A DNA stretch of 64,000 nucleotides from Azoarcus sp. DD4 (lineage in GTDB: Bacteria > Pseudomonadota > Gammaproteobacteria > Burkholderiales > Rhodocyclaceae): assembly GCF_006496635.1 (NCBI RefSeq), contig NZ_CP022958.1, forward strand, positions 4,154,001 to 4,218,000, read 5' to 3'. Below are positions 9,519 to 18,683 of this stretch, piece after piece. The notes under the pieces are model-generated. The model was not told where the DNA came from. It searched no databases and saw nothing but the letters and a program-made list of their open reading frames with translations. A program made the position numbers and the translations under genes. How positions within the stretch are numbered: position 1 is the first letter of the stretch; each line of letters opens with the position of its first letter.

Positions 9519-10700
9519 ATGCTGAGCCAGCAACACCGCGACATCATCAAGGCCACCGTACCGCTGCTCGAAACCGGCGGCGAGGCGCTCACCAAGCACT
9601 TCTACGGCATCATGCTGAACGAGTTCCCGCAGGTGCGCCCGCTGTTCAACCAAGCGCACCAGGCCAGCGGCGACCAACCCCGCGCGCTCGCCAACGGCGT
9701 GCTGATGTACGCCAAGCACATCGACCGGCTCGACGCGCTCGGCCCGCTGGTCGGCCAGATCGTGCACAAGCACGTGTCGCTGCAGGTGCTGCCGGAGCAC
9801 TACCCCATCGTCGGCAGCTGCCTGCTGCGCGCGATCCGCGAAGTGCTCGGCGCCGAAATCGCCACCGACGCCGTGATCGAAGCCTGGGCGGCGGCCTACG
9901 GCCAGCTCGCCGACCTGCTGATCGGCGCAGAGGAAGCCGTCTACGCGGAACACGCCGCGGCCGACGGCGGCTGGCGCGGCGAGCGCGCATTCCGCGTCGC
10001 CCGCAAGGAGCGCGAGAGCGAGGAGATCACCTCCTTCTACCTCGTGCCGGCGGACGGCAAGCCGGTCCTGCGCCACCAGCCGGGCGAGTACATCGGCATC
10101 AGACTGAACATCGGCGGCGACGAAATGCGCCGCAACTACTCGCTGTCGGCGGCGCCCAATGGCATCGATTACCGCATCAGCGTCAAACGCGAGGCCGGCG
10201 GCAAGGTGTCCGGCCACCTGCACGACGCGGTGAACGAAGGCGACGTGCTGGCGCTCTATCCGCCCACCGGCGACTTCAAGCTGAAGGACGGCGACCGTCC
10301 GCTGGCGCTGATCACCGCCGGGGTCGGCATCACGCCGACGCTGCCGATGCTGGAAGCCGCGCTGGCCGGCGGCCGCGAAGTGCACTTCATCCACTGCGCC
10401 CGCCACGGCGGCGTGCACGCCTTCCGCGACTGGGTGGACGCGCTCGCCGAGCGCCACCCGGCGCTCAAGCGCTTCTACTGCTACAGCGAACCGCGCCGTG
10501 GCGACCAGGCGCATGGCGAGGGTTTCCTCACCCGCGAGCAGCTGCGCGACTGGCTGCCCGACCCGGCCGTGCTGGATGCCTACTTCCTCGGCCCCAAGCC
10601 CTTCATGGCGCTGGTGAAGAAGCACCTGGCGGCGCTCGGCGTGCCGGCCGAACGGACGCACTACGAGTTCTTCGGCCCGGCAGCGGCGTTGGACGCCTGA
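9519..10700 (+). CDS. hmp: Flavohaemoprotein, NO dioxygenase
   Basis: A 393-residue cytoplasmic enzyme that converts NO and oxygen to nitrate, or reduces NO without oxygen. Residues 1-140 are the globin domain with haem ligand H85 and the distal tyrosine Y29, in the same positions as in E. coli Hmp. The FAD domain follows with the RRNYSLS motif, then an NAD(P)H domain and the family C-terminus. AGGAGAG precedes the ATG at 9519. The upstream DNA carries NorR sites and a sigma-54 promoter, so expression should respond directly to NO. Confidence 0.96.
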   Translation: MLSQQHRDIIKATVPLLETGGEALTKHFYGIMLNEFPQVRPLFNQAHQASGDQPRALANGVLMYAKHIDRLDALGPLVGQIVHKHVSLQVLPEHYPIVGSCLLRAIREVLGAEIATDAVIEAWAAAYGQLADLLIGAEEAVYAEHAAADGGWRGERAFRVARKERESEEITSFYLVPADGKPVLRHQPGEYIGIRLNIGGDEMRRNYSLSAAPNGIDYRISVKREAGGKVSGHLHDAVNEGDVLALYPPTGDFKLKDGDRPLALITAGVGITPTLPMLEAALAGGREVHFIHCARHGGVHAFRDWVDALAERHPALKRFYCYSEPRRGDQAHGEGFLTREQLRDWLPDPAVLDAYFLGPKPFMALVKKHLAALGVPAERTHYEFFGPAAALDA

Positions 10701-10738
10701 GCGTTCCGGCCCGGCGGAGGCAGCGCCGGTATCGTGCG

Positions 10739-13700
10739 TCAGCGCCAGGCGGCGCTGGCGTCGACCACCTCGGCAATCTGACCGGCGACGGCGGCAAACC
10801 GGGCATCCAGCGCCGTCTCGCCGCGGTCGATCGCGCCTTCCAGCGCGCGCGCCGACTCCATCAGCTCCAGCGCGCACAGGAAGCCGGCGTTGCTGGCCAG
10901 GGTGTGCATGCGCCGGGCCGCCTTGTCGCGCTGGCCCGCGGCCAGCTCGCGCCGCGCGCATTCGGCAGCGTCGGCATTGTCCTCGACGAACATCTCCAGC
11001 AGGCTGAGGAACATGGCGCGGTCGCCGCCGAGACGCTGCACGGCGCGGTCGCGATCGATGCCGGCGATGTGCGGGAAAACGTCGGCATCATCGGCTGCTG
11101 CCACGGCGGGCTGCGCCGGTTCCGCGCATCCGGCGTCGGCCACCGCGCATTGTGCCGCGGTGGCGACTGCCTCCGTCCGCGGGCGGACCCACCCCGCCAG
11201 CAGCACCGCCATCTCGTCCAGATCCATCGGTTTGGCAAGCACGTCGTTCGCGCCCGCCGCACGCGCTGCCGCCTGCTGTTCGTCGCGCACGCCGGCGGTG
11301 AAGGCAATGACGGGCAGGTCGAGCAGACCAAGCTCGCTGCGTATCAGCCGGGTCGCGGTCAGGCCGTCCATCACCGGCATCTGCACGTCCATCAGCACCG
11401 CGTCGTAACGCGTGGCGTCGGTCTTGAGCAGTTGGACCGCCTGCTGGCCGTCGGCCGCCAGCGTGGCGGTGGCGCCCTCCAGCTTGAGCGCGCGCGCCAC
11501 CAGGTCCCGGTTCATGGCGCTGTCGTCCACCACCAGCAGGTGTGCGCCCGACAGGCGCGGACCGGATGGTGCTGAACGCACCGCCGCGACCGGCTGCTCG
11601 CCTTCGGCCGCGCGCTGCAAGGGCAGTTCGAACCAGAAGGTGCTGCCCTCGCCCGGCTTGCTGTCGACGCCGATCTCGCCCCCCATCAGCTCCACCAGGC
11701 GCTTGCAGATGGACAGGCCCAGACCGGTACCGCCGAAACTGCGGGCAATGCCGGCGTCGGCCTGGGCAAAGGGCAGGAACAGCCGGGCCCTGACCGCGGG
11801 GGCAATGCCGATGCCGGTGTCGCGCACCTCGATGCGCAAACGCAGTGCGGACTCGCCGGCCGGCTGCAGGCGGACGGACACCGTCACCGTACCCTGCCCG
11901 GTGAACTTGATGGCGTTGCCGGTGAGGTTGAACAGCACCTGTTCCAGCCGCAGCCCGTCGCCGAGCAGCAGGCCGCTCGGCAGCGGCGAGGCTTCCTCGA
12001 TGCGCAGCACCAGTCCCTTGGCCCTGGCCGCCTGGCCCATCAGGCTGTCGAGATTGGCGAGCAGGCCGCCGAGGTCGAAGGGCCGGATTTCGAGGCGCAA
12101 CTGGCCGGCCTCGATCTTGGAAAGGTCGAGCACGTCATTGAGGATGGCAAGCAGCGACTGGCCCGCGCTGCGTATGCGTTCGACCATCTCGCGCTGATTC
12201 GCGGCCAGCGGTTCGCGCTCCAGCACCTGGGCGAGACCGAGCACCGCATTCATCGGCGTGCGGATCTCGTGGCTCATGTGCGCGAGGAATTCGCTCTTGG
12301 CGGCGTTGGCGGCTTCGGCGGCGTCGTAAGCCTGGCGCAGCTGCTCCTCCATCTGCCGGCGCGCGGTGATGTCCTCGACGATGAAGAGATAGCGCGGCGC
12401 CTCCTCGGCCTCGACCTGGACCGGGGCGCAGGTCAGGCTGGCCCACACCACCGTGCCGTCGAGCCGCAGGTAGCGCTTGTTGATGCGGTAGCCAGCCAGC
12501 GTGCCGGCGTTCAGGCGGGCAATGTGGTCGCGGCTGTCGTCGACGTCGTCGGGATGGGTCAGGCTCAGCGGATCGAGCCCGACCAGCCTGTCGGGCGTGT
12601 AGCCGACGATGTCGGCGTAGCGCCAGTTGGCCTCGGTGATGCAGCCGCTGTGCGCATCGAGCAGCACGATGCCCAGCGGCGCCTGCTCGAAGATGACGCG
12701 GAAGCGGGCTTCGGCCGCCCGCTGGGCCTGCAGCGTGGCCAGCTCCTGGCGCTGGCGGCTGCGACGCCACAGCAGGTAACCCGCCGAATAGACCAGCAGC
12801 AGGCCCAGCCCCATGACCAGGCCGGTGGCCCAGGCCATCGACCGGATACCGGCATAGGCCTCGACTTCGTCGATCTCGGCCAGCATCAGCCAGGGCGTTC
12901 CGGCGACCGGCGACGCGTAGGCAAGTACCGGCACGCCGCGATAGTCGCGCCCGCCGGAAAGGATGCCGAGTTCGCCTTGCGCGGCGCGCGCGGCGGGCAG
13001 ATCGGGCGCATCCAGCGGACGGGTCAGCGACAGCGCAGCATCCTGCAGATGGCGTAGCGGCGTGAGGAAGCGCACCCCTTCGCCGTCGCGCCGGACGAGA
13101 TAGGTCTCGGCGCTGCGGGTCGGCACCGGCCACGACTCGACCAGCGGATACAGGGCGCGGTCGGCCCGCCAACTGAGGTAAGCCACCCCCTGCGGCGGCG
13201 CGCCCGCGCTGCCGATGGGCGCCAGTACGCCGTAATGCGCCACGCCCCGTGCGTCACGGTGCAGATCGACCAATTCGACGCGCGGCCTGCGCAGCACGTC
13301 GCGGATCAGGGCGGCATGCTGGCTGATGTCCGCCTCGCCGACCACCACCGCCGGGCGCCCTTCGCTGTCGATCACCGCCAGCCCGCCCCAGCCGCGTGTC
13401 CGCGTGAGCTTGTCCATGAGGAAGCGCATCCGCTCCAGCAGGGCCGCGTCGCGCCGGCCACCGCTCAGCCACTGGCCGAACAGCGTTTCGAGCTGGGTAT
13501 GGCGGGCAAAGAACAGCTCGGCGTCGGCACTCGTCTCGGCGAGCGCGTCTTCGATCAGTTGCCGCTTCTGCTCCGCGATCGCTACCAGCGTGCGATGGGT
13601 CTCGCGGCGGATCTCCTCGCTCAGGTAGCGATAGCCGACCACCCCTGTCACCCCCATCAGCAAGGACACGGCAAGCAGCGGCAGCACGAAGCGCAGCCAT

Positions 13701-13759
13701 TGCGGACGTAGATCGCCGGCGGATTTCGCCGATGGACGGAGGGCGGTGCTGGTGGCCAT
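10739..13759 (-). CDS. Hybrid sensor histidine kinase (periplasmic sensor, PAS, HisKA, HATPase, REC, HPT)
   Basis: A 1006-residue membrane kinase. Order: transmembrane helix about 22-43; periplasmic cache-like region to about 300; second helix about 308-330; PAS about 350-465; HisKA with phosphorylatable H497 (HMSHEIR); HATPase with NAIKFTG, DTGIGI and GGTGLGL; a receiver domain with LVVDDS and DVQMPVMDG; and a C-terminal HPT domain (MHTLASNAG). The cognate output regulator is not adjacent. The start at 13759 (MATSTALRPS) was chosen because the longer in-frame start at 13972 adds 71 low-complexity residues ahead of the first helix. It is convergent with hmp, and its signal is unknown. Confidence 0.85.
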   Translation of the reverse strand: MATSTALRPSAKSAGDLRPQWLRFVLPLLAVSLLMGVTGVVGYRYLSEEIRRETHRTLVAIAEQKRQLIEDALAETSADAELFFARHTQLETLFGQWLSGGRRDAALLERMRFLMDKLTRTRGWGGLAVIDSEGRPAVVVGEADISQHAALIRDVLRRPRVELVDLHRDARGVAHYGVLAPIGSAGAPPQGVAYLSWRADRALYPLVESWPVPTRSAETYLVRRDGEGVRFLTPLRHLQDAALSLTRPLDAPDLPAARAAQGELGILSGGRDYRGVPVLAYASPVAGTPWLMLAEIDEVEAYAGIRSMAWATGLVMGLGLLLVYSAGYLLWRRSRQRQELATLQAQRAAEARFRVIFEQAPLGIVLLDAHSGCITEANWRYADIVGYTPDRLVGLDPLSLTHPDDVDDSRDHIARLNAGTLAGYRINKRYLRLDGTVVWASLTCAPVQVEAEEAPRYLFIVEDITARRQMEEQLRQAYDAAEAANAAKSEFLAHMSHEIRTPMNAVLGLAQVLEREPLAANQREMVERIRSAGQSLLAILNDVLDLSKIEAGQLRLEIRPFDLGGLLANLDSLMGQAARAKGLVLRIEEASPLPSGLLLGDGLRLEQVLFNLTGNAIKFTGQGTVTVSVRLQPAGESALRLRIEVRDTGIGIAPAVRARLFLPFAQADAGIARSFGGTGLGLSICKRLVELMGGEIGVDSKPGEGSTFWFELPLQRAAEGEQPVAAVRSAPSGPRLSGAHLLVVDDSAMNRDLVARALKLEGATATLAADGQQAVQLLKTDATRYDAVLMDVQMPVMDGLTATRLIRSELGLLDLPVIAFTAGVRDEQQAAARAAGANDVLAKPMDLDEMAVLLAGWVRPRTEAVATAAQCAVADAGCAEPAQPAVAAADDADVFPHIAGIDRDRAVQRLGGDRAMFLSLLEMFVEDNADAAECARRELAAGQRDKAARRMHTLASNAGFLCALELMESARALEGAIDRGETALDARFAAVAGQIAEVVDASAAWR

Positions 13760-13983
13760 GCTCGCGGCTGCGGTCCGGCACGCATGCCGGATTGGACGGG
13801 GGTTCGAAAAGGACGAAAATAGATCGGCTGCCGCGCGCTTTCCCGCTGCGGCACAGGCGGAAGCGGTCCGCGATGGGACCGCCAGCGCCGCTGAATCGAA
13901 ACGAGCAGACAGCGTCGGACGGGACGACAGCGGGCCGGGAATATGCACCAACATCGTGCATTTGTCCATCAAAAGCCCACAAA

Positions 13984-14000
13984 CGCCCCAGAATGGGGCG
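13984..14000 (-). terminator. Possible terminator after the nos operon
   Basis: CGCCCCA (13984-13990) and TGGGGCG (13994-14000) form a 7-bp hairpin with a 3-base loop, 50 bases after the DUF3565 stop. On the minus strand only TTT and then a mixed T-rich run follow, so it is a weak candidate. The rest of 13760-14052 shows no gene or clear site. Confidence 0.35.
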
Positions 14001-14052
14001 ATTAGCTACTCATATCGGGCAGCGCCTGGCAGATCCTGCCGGCGGACGCGGT

Positions 14053-14259
14053 CTAGCAGCTGTCCGGCGGCGCCCCTGCATCGCACTTCTTGCAGGCGAG
14101 GCGATGACCGAGCATGGCTTTGCGGCCAGCGTCCGTCGCCACCCACGGCCGGTTCTGCCAGGGCGGATCGTGACGCACGTGCTGGAAGTGGCCACACTCC
14201 AGTTCGGCCACCCAGTGGTTTTCCTCGTCGAGGTGGTAGCCGACGATGCGCTGGTCCAT
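14053..14259 (-). CDS. DUF3565 small putative metal-binding protein
   Basis: A 68-residue protein of the DUF3565 family. It carries C22-G-H24, H27, H30 and a C-terminal C56-x2-C59 pair, which look like a zinc- or other metal-binding site, and the family block PPWQNRPW. No signal peptide is visible, so it should be cytoplasmic. It starts 53 bases after the nosL2 stop on the same strand and is probably the last gene of the nos transcript. Its function is unknown. Confidence 0.8.
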   Translation of the reverse strand: MDQRIVGYHLDEENHWVAELECGHFQHVRHDPPWQNRPWVATDAGRKAMLGHRLACKKCDAGAPPDSC

Positions 14260-14312
14260 GTCGCGGGCCTGACGGATGGGGAAGGCGCGCAGCTTACCAG
14301 TGCCCGCGCTGC

Positions 14313-14963
14313 TCAGTGCGCGGGATAGGTCTGGCGCAGGGCGGCGACGAGCGTGGCGTCGAGTTCGGCGAAGCGCAGCACACGGCCGCCCTGCGCCGCA
14401 GCCAGCGCCTCGGCCGCGGCGCGGCTGGCGAAGGCAGGGAGGTCCGGCCCGCGCATCGGGCCGGTGGCCGAGGAGCCGTGCACGAACCAGGCTTCGTCGG
14501 CCGCCACCCAGCCGCCGCCGGCGTGGTCGCTGACGTAGCGCGCCGCGATGGCGCCGATGGCGATGCCGCGGGTGTAGCGCGCGCTGTCGGCGAGGAAAAG
14601 CAGCATGTCCACCGGTGAATCGAAGAACCAGGCGTCGCCATTGTCGGTGATCAGCTGCGCCGCCCAATCGGGATGGCGCGCCGGAAACATGCCGCACACC
14701 GCGCAGCGGGCATGGGCGGGCACCGGCCGCGCCGCCAGCATCGCCAAGCCCGAAGCCGGATCGTAGGCGTGCACCGCGCCGGGGAAAGGCGCGCCGGGGC
14801 GGACGATGCAGACGTCGGGCGGCAACGCCGCGTCTGCTTCGGCTGCCGGCTTGTGAGCACTCCATGCGTAGGCGGCGCCCGCGAGCACGCAGACGGCAGC
14901 GGACAACAAGCCAATACGCCTGACCGGCAGGCGCAGCGAAGGCAGGCGGCGGCTGAGTTGCAT
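14313..14963 (-). CDS. NosL-family protein, second copy
   Basis: A 216-residue NosL-like protein with an N-terminal membrane anchor or uncleaved signal (about 16-34) instead of a lipobox. A C87-x2-C90-G-M92 motif fits NosL copper binding and differs from the CALDGM motif of the neighbouring NosL. The C-terminal part shares the NosL features WFVHGS and MRGP. NosL delivers copper(I) to the NosZ copper site. It begins 4 bases after the nosL stop, so the two are translated from one transcript. An extra N-terminal segment of about 50 residues before the motif distinguishes it from plain NosL. Confidence 0.85.
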   Translation of the reverse strand: MQLSRRLPSLRLPVRRIGLLSAAVCVLAGAAYAWSAHKPAAEADAALPPDVCIVRPGAPFPGAVHAYDPASGLAMLAARPVPAHARCAVCGMFPARHPDWAAQLITDNGDAWFFDSPVDMLLFLADSARYTRGIAIGAIAARYVSDHAGGGWVAADEAWFVHGSSATGPMRGPDLPAFASRAAAEALAAAQGGRVLRFAELDATLVAALRQTYPAH

Positions 14964-14967
14964 GCGA

Positions 14968-15495
14968 CTACATCCGCTGGTCGTGCAGCGCGCCGCCGTC
15001 GAGCGCCACCATCTCGGGCGTCACCGCCTCGAAGCGGTAGACCTTGCCGCCGTACTCGGCGACGAACTTCTGCGCGTCCGCCTCACTGCCGAAGCTGGCG
15101 ATGGTCGGCCCCATCGAGCCCTTGCGCTTGGAGCCGTGCACGTACCAGGCGGCCTTGGCGTCTATCCAGTGACCGCGCGGTTCGTCCCAGTTGGCCTTGC
15201 CCATGTCCTGCACGTAGAGCGCGCGCACGCCGCGCACCTGTTCGGGCTTGAGGTAAATGGAGAACATCTCCACCGTATCGCAGAAGAAATCGGGTTCGGC
15301 GCGGCCCTCGTAGTGGATCTGCGCCTTGGGGCCGGGATAGTCGGCGAGCAGCATGCCGTCGAGCGCGCAGGCGGTGCTCTGGTCGATTTCGACCACCAGC
15401 GAGGCCGGCGCCTCGTCGGCGGGCTGGCCGCAGGCGACGAGCAGGCCGGATGTGAGCGCGACGAGCAGCAGGCGACGGAGGGGCGTGGGGGTCAT
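14968..15495 (-). CDS. nosL: NosL, copper chaperone lipoprotein for nitrous oxide reductase
   Basis: A 175-residue outer-face lipoprotein with lipobox LLVAC (C22) and the copper(I)-binding motif C43-A-L-D-G-M48. It supplies copper for the CuZ centre of NosZ. The start is drawn at ATG 15495; a GTG at 15507 overlaps the nosY stop and would add four residues, so coupling to nosY is possible either way. It lies in the order nosD-nosF-nosY-nosL, the standard maturation operon. Confidence 0.93.
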   Translation of the reverse strand: MTPTPLRRLLLVALTSGLLVACGQPADEAPASLVVEIDQSTACALDGMLLADYPGPKAQIHYEGRAEPDFFCDTVEMFSIYLKPEQVRGVRALYVQDMGKANWDEPRGHWIDAKAAWYVHGSKRKGSMGPTIASFGSEADAQKFVAEYGGKVYRFEAVTPEMVALDGGALHDQRM

Positions 15496-15503
15496 GATCG
15501 TTC

Positions 15504-16319
15504 TCACTTGTGGAAGCGCCAGGCGGCGATGCCCAGCGGCGCGGCGATCCAGCCGGCCATTACCGCACCGAGCAGCCAGGGCTGGGCGAGCGCCGGCGGG
15601 AACACCGTGGCGAGGCCGTAGAGCGTGCGCACGTCGTCCAGGCTGAAGATGTTGAGGATGCGGAACACGTCGGCCGGATTAGCCAGCAGCAGGTAGGGAT
15701 AGATCTCGCCGCCGTAGCTGTCGCCCGTGAGCACCAGCGCGCCGAGCAGCAGCAGGTCGAACACCAGCACGAAGAAGAACCACAGCGCGATCGCCAGCCC
15801 GGAGGCGCGGGTGCGGTCGGCGGCGAACACCGACAGCATCACCGCCAGGCTGAGGAAGGCCATGCCCAGCAGCACCGAACTCGCCATGAAGCCGAAGTAG
15901 TGGAACAACGCGGCCAGATCGAGCTGGCGCGCCAGCACCAGCGCCACCAGGCCGAAACCGGCCACCGTGGAGAAGGTCAGCGCGCCGGCCAGCCCGAGGT
16001 ATTTGCCGAGGATGAGCTCGAAGCGGGTGATCGGCATAGTCAGCAGTAGGTCGAGCGAGCCACGCTCGCGCTCGCCGACGATGGCGTCGAAGCCCAGCAT
16101 CAGCGCGATCAGCGGGATCAGGTAGATCACCAGGCTGACCAGGCTGGCGATGGTGACCTCGATCGAGCGGAAGCCGACCGCGCCCTGCTGCGCCGCGCCG
16201 AAGTAGGCGATGACCAGCGCGAAGGCGGTGAACACCAGCGCCACCGCCAGCACCCAGCGGTTGCGGATGCGGTCCCAGAATTCCTTGCCGGCGATGGTGG
16301 CGACCTGACGGATTTCCAT
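15504..16319 (-). CDS. nosY: NosY, ABC transporter permease of the nos system
   Basis: A 271-residue inner-membrane protein with six predicted helices and an ABC-2 permease pattern (GERERGSLDLLLTMPI loop). With NosF and NosD it forms the ABC complex that supports CuZ assembly in NosZ. GAGGAGG lies 5 bases before the ATG at 16319. It begins 10 bases after nosF and runs to the nosL start. Confidence 0.95.
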   Translation of the reverse strand: MEIRQVATIAGKEFWDRIRNRWVLAVALVFTAFALVIAYFGAAQQGAVGFRSIEVTIASLVSLVIYLIPLIALMLGFDAIVGERERGSLDLLLTMPITRFELILGKYLGLAGALTFSTVAGFGLVALVLARQLDLAALFHYFGFMASSVLLGMAFLSLAVMLSVFAADRTRASGLAIALWFFFVLVFDLLLLGALVLTGDSYGGEIYPYLLLANPADVFRILNIFSLDDVRTLYGLATVFPPALAQPWLLGAVMAGWIAAPLGIAAWRFHK

Positions 16320-16329
16320 GCCCGCCTCC

Positions 16330-17250
16330 TCAGTCCGAAAAGCCGAAGAACACGTCTTCGAGCGAGGGTTCGCGCACATGGATGTCGCGCACCTTGCCGT
16401 CGAGCGCGGCGAGCGCTTCCAGCACCGCCATCTTGGCTTCGCGCCGGCATTGCACCGCGACGCGGCCGTCGCGCGCCTCGATGGCGCTCACCGGCAGGTG
16501 GCCGAGCGCGGCGCGCACCGCGCCGAAGTCGGCGTCGGCGACCTGCACCTCGAACCACAGCGGCAGGTCCATCTGCTCGCGCAGGCCCTGCACGGTGCCG
16601 AGCGCCTGCACCTTGCCGGCGGCCATGATGGCGAGGCGATCCACCCGCTCCTGGATCTCGGCGAGGATGTGCGAAGTAAGCACCATGGTCACCCCCTCGG
16701 CGCGCAGGCCGCGCAGGATGGCGTAGAACTCGCGGATCGCCTCCGGGTCCAGCCCGGTGGTGGGTTCGTCGAGGAACAGGATCTGCGGCTTGCCGAGCAG
16801 CGCCTGGGCGAAGCCGAGCCGCTGGCGCATGCCCTTGGAGTATTCGCGTACCCGCCGCCGCGCCGCGTGGGCGAGGCCGACGCGCTCCAGCGCCGGCGCG
16901 CAGTCGGCGGCCGGCGCGCCCTTGAGGCGGGCGAAGAACTGCAGCGTCTCCAGCCCGGTGAGGTTGTCGTAGAGCACCACGTTTTCCGGCAGGTAGCCGA
17001 CGCTGCGGCGCACCGCGCGGAAGTCGCGCCCGCCGACCCCGGTGCCGGCGATGCGGATCTCGCCCGCGGTGGCCGGGATCAGGCCCAGCATCATCTTGAA
17101 CAGCGTGCTCTTGCCCGCGCCGTTGTGGCCGATGAGGCCGAACAGTTCGCCACGGCGGATGTCGAGATCGACGCCGTCGACCGCATGCACCGCGCCGTAG
17201 TGCTTGTGCACCCCGCGGGCAGCGATCACCACCTCGGCGGCGTCGGTCAT
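16330..17250 (-). CDS. nosF: NosF, ATP-binding subunit of the nos ABC transporter
   Basis: A 306-residue ATPase with Walker A GHNGAGKST, signature SKGMRQRLG and Walker B ILFLDEPTTGLDP. It powers the NosDFY complex that matures NosZ. Two in-frame starts are close, at 17265 and 17250; neither has a strong ribosome site, and 17250 (MTDAAEV) was chosen. Unlike the tight joints elsewhere in this operon, 148 bases with a repeat element separate it from nosD. Confidence 0.94.
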   Translation of the reverse strand: MTDAAEVVIAARGVHKHYGAVHAVDGVDLDIRRGELFGLIGHNGAGKSTLFKMMLGLIPATAGEIRIAGTGVGGRDFRAVRRSVGYLPENVVLYDNLTGLETLQFFARLKGAPAADCAPALERVGLAHAARRRVREYSKGMRQRLGFAQALLGKPQILFLDEPTTGLDPEAIREFYAILRGLRAEGVTMVLTSHILAEIQERVDRLAIMAAGKVQALGTVQGLREQMDLPLWFEVQVADADFGAVRAALGHLPVSAIEARDGRVAVQCRREAKMAVLEALAALDGKVRDIHVREPSLEDVFFGFSD

Positions 17251-17319
17251 GGCATCGGCTCGCATCTCAGTTGCGCCACAGCGCGCGGCGCGACCCACGG
17301 CGTATGAGACGGGCGCCGC

Positions 17320-17395
17320 GCCGCCCGCCGGGCCACCCCAAGGGCGGCGCAGCCCCCTAGGGGGGCAGCGAACGAAGTGAGCGTGGGGGTCGTTC
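17320..17395. repeat. GC-rich intergenic repeat between nosD and nosF
   Basis: This segment (ccgcccgccgggcc... to gcgtgggggtc) resembles an intergenic element widespread in betaproteobacterial genomes. Its core is the palindrome GCCCCCTAGGGGGGC near 17352-17366. It sits inside the nos operon and could fold in the transcript. Family membership is from memory, not from a search. Confidence 0.55.
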
Positions 17396-17398
17396 ATC

Positions 17399-18676
17399 TC
17401 AGCGCGCACCAGGGAAAGTCTTGCCACGCCAGTCTCTCCAGTTGTCCTTGTCGGGCCGCATGCGCGGCTTGGGGTCGACCACGCTGGGGGCACGCAGCAG
17501 CGGAAACTGCTGGCCGACCAGACGCAGGGTCTGAACCGCCGGGCTGGCGAGCAGCAGCTTCATCAGCGGGTGCTTCCAGCTCAGGCGATCGACCAGGTCG
17601 TTGGCTTCGTAGCGCACATCGCCCTGGCCGTCGCCGTTGCGGTCCCAGCCAAGATAGTTGCTCCAGTGGTTGCCTTCCTTGATCCCCCACAATTCGTCCC
17701 GGGCGCCGACGTAGCGCACCTGCTCGCGGTTGGCGACGAAGTCGTTGCGCTCGACCTGGTTGTTCTTGGAGCCGGCCCACAGATGCACGCCGACGATGTT
17801 GTCGACCAGCAGGTTGCCGCGCAGGGTGTTGTATTCGGCGTCGTAGATGAAGAAGCCGCGCGAGTTGCCGGCAACGATGTTGTTCTCCACCACCGCATCC
17901 TGGATGGTGCGCAGCATGATGCCGTGGTCGGAATTGGCCCACACGCGGTTGTTGCGCACGATCTGGTCGCGCACTTCCATCAGCGCCAGGCCGCCGCGGT
18001 TCATCCATACGTCGTTGTCCTCCCACAGGTTGCGGTAGGAGTTCATGTAGTGGGTGCCGTAGCGGCTGTGGTGCAGCTTGTTGCCGCGGAAGACCGCGTC
18101 GTGGGTGACGTCTACGTAGAGGGCGTCGCGCACGAAGCTGACCTCGTTGCCGATCACCTTGGCGCGCCGGGTGTTGTAGAGCTGCACGCCGTTGCCGCGC
18201 TGGGACGACAGGTAGTCGCGCTTGCCGGTGATGACGTTGCCTTCGATCAGCACGTCGTCGGCCTGCTCCACCCACAGGCCGAACAGGTTGTAGGTGAGGT
18301 CGCAATTGCGCACCACCGCGCGGTGGGCGCCGGGCTGCAGGTAGATGCCTGCGTTCTGCTCGCGCAGGCTGCCGCCGGAGTCGGCGACGATCAGGCCTTC
18401 GATCACCACGTCAGTGGCGGTGACGCGGATGGTGTCGCCGCGTTCGCCGCCGGAAATCGTCGGGCGGTCGATGCCGCGCAGGGTCAGCGGCCGGGTGATG
18501 CGCAGGTTTTCCTCATAGCGGGCGCGCGCCACCTCGATCACATCGCCGGCTTCGGCGCGATCCAGCACCGCCTGGATGGATTCGCCTGGCGCCACCTGCA
18601 GCGTGGCAGCGGCGGCGCCCTGCGCGAGTGCGGCGCAGGCGGCGAGGATCAACAGGCGGACGACGGCGCGGCGCAT
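17399..18676 (-). CDS. nosD: NosD, periplasmic copper-site maturation protein
   Basis: A 425-residue exported protein with a signal peptide (about 1-24, ending QGAAAA) and a right-handed parallel beta-helix made of repeated N-x-(V/I) turns (CASH domain). NosD is the periplasmic partner of NosFY in building the CuZ centre of NosZ. It begins 7 bases after the orf143 stop. Confidence 0.95.
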   Translation of the reverse strand: MRRAVVRLLILAACAALAQGAAAATLQVAPGESIQAVLDRAEAGDVIEVARARYEENLRITRPLTLRGIDRPTISGGERGDTIRVTATDVVIEGLIVADSGGSLREQNAGIYLQPGAHRAVVRNCDLTYNLFGLWVEQADDVLIEGNVITGKRDYLSSQRGNGVQLYNTRRAKVIGNEVSFVRDALYVDVTHDAVFRGNKLHHSRYGTHYMNSYRNLWEDNDVWMNRGGLALMEVRDQIVRNNRVWANSDHGIMLRTIQDAVVENNIVAGNSRGFFIYDAEYNTLRGNLLVDNIVGVHLWAGSKNNQVERNDFVANREQVRYVGARDELWGIKEGNHWSNYLGWDRNGDGQGDVRYEANDLVDRLSWKHPLMKLLLASPAVQTLRLVGQQFPLLRAPSVVDPKPRMRPDKDNWRDWRGKTFPGAR

Positions 18677-18683
18677 GGCGGGA

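Noticed and set aside
13760..13972. N-terminal extension of the hybrid histidine kinase
   Set aside because: It adds 71 low-complexity residues before the first membrane helix and has no good ribosome site; the start at 13759 is more plausible.
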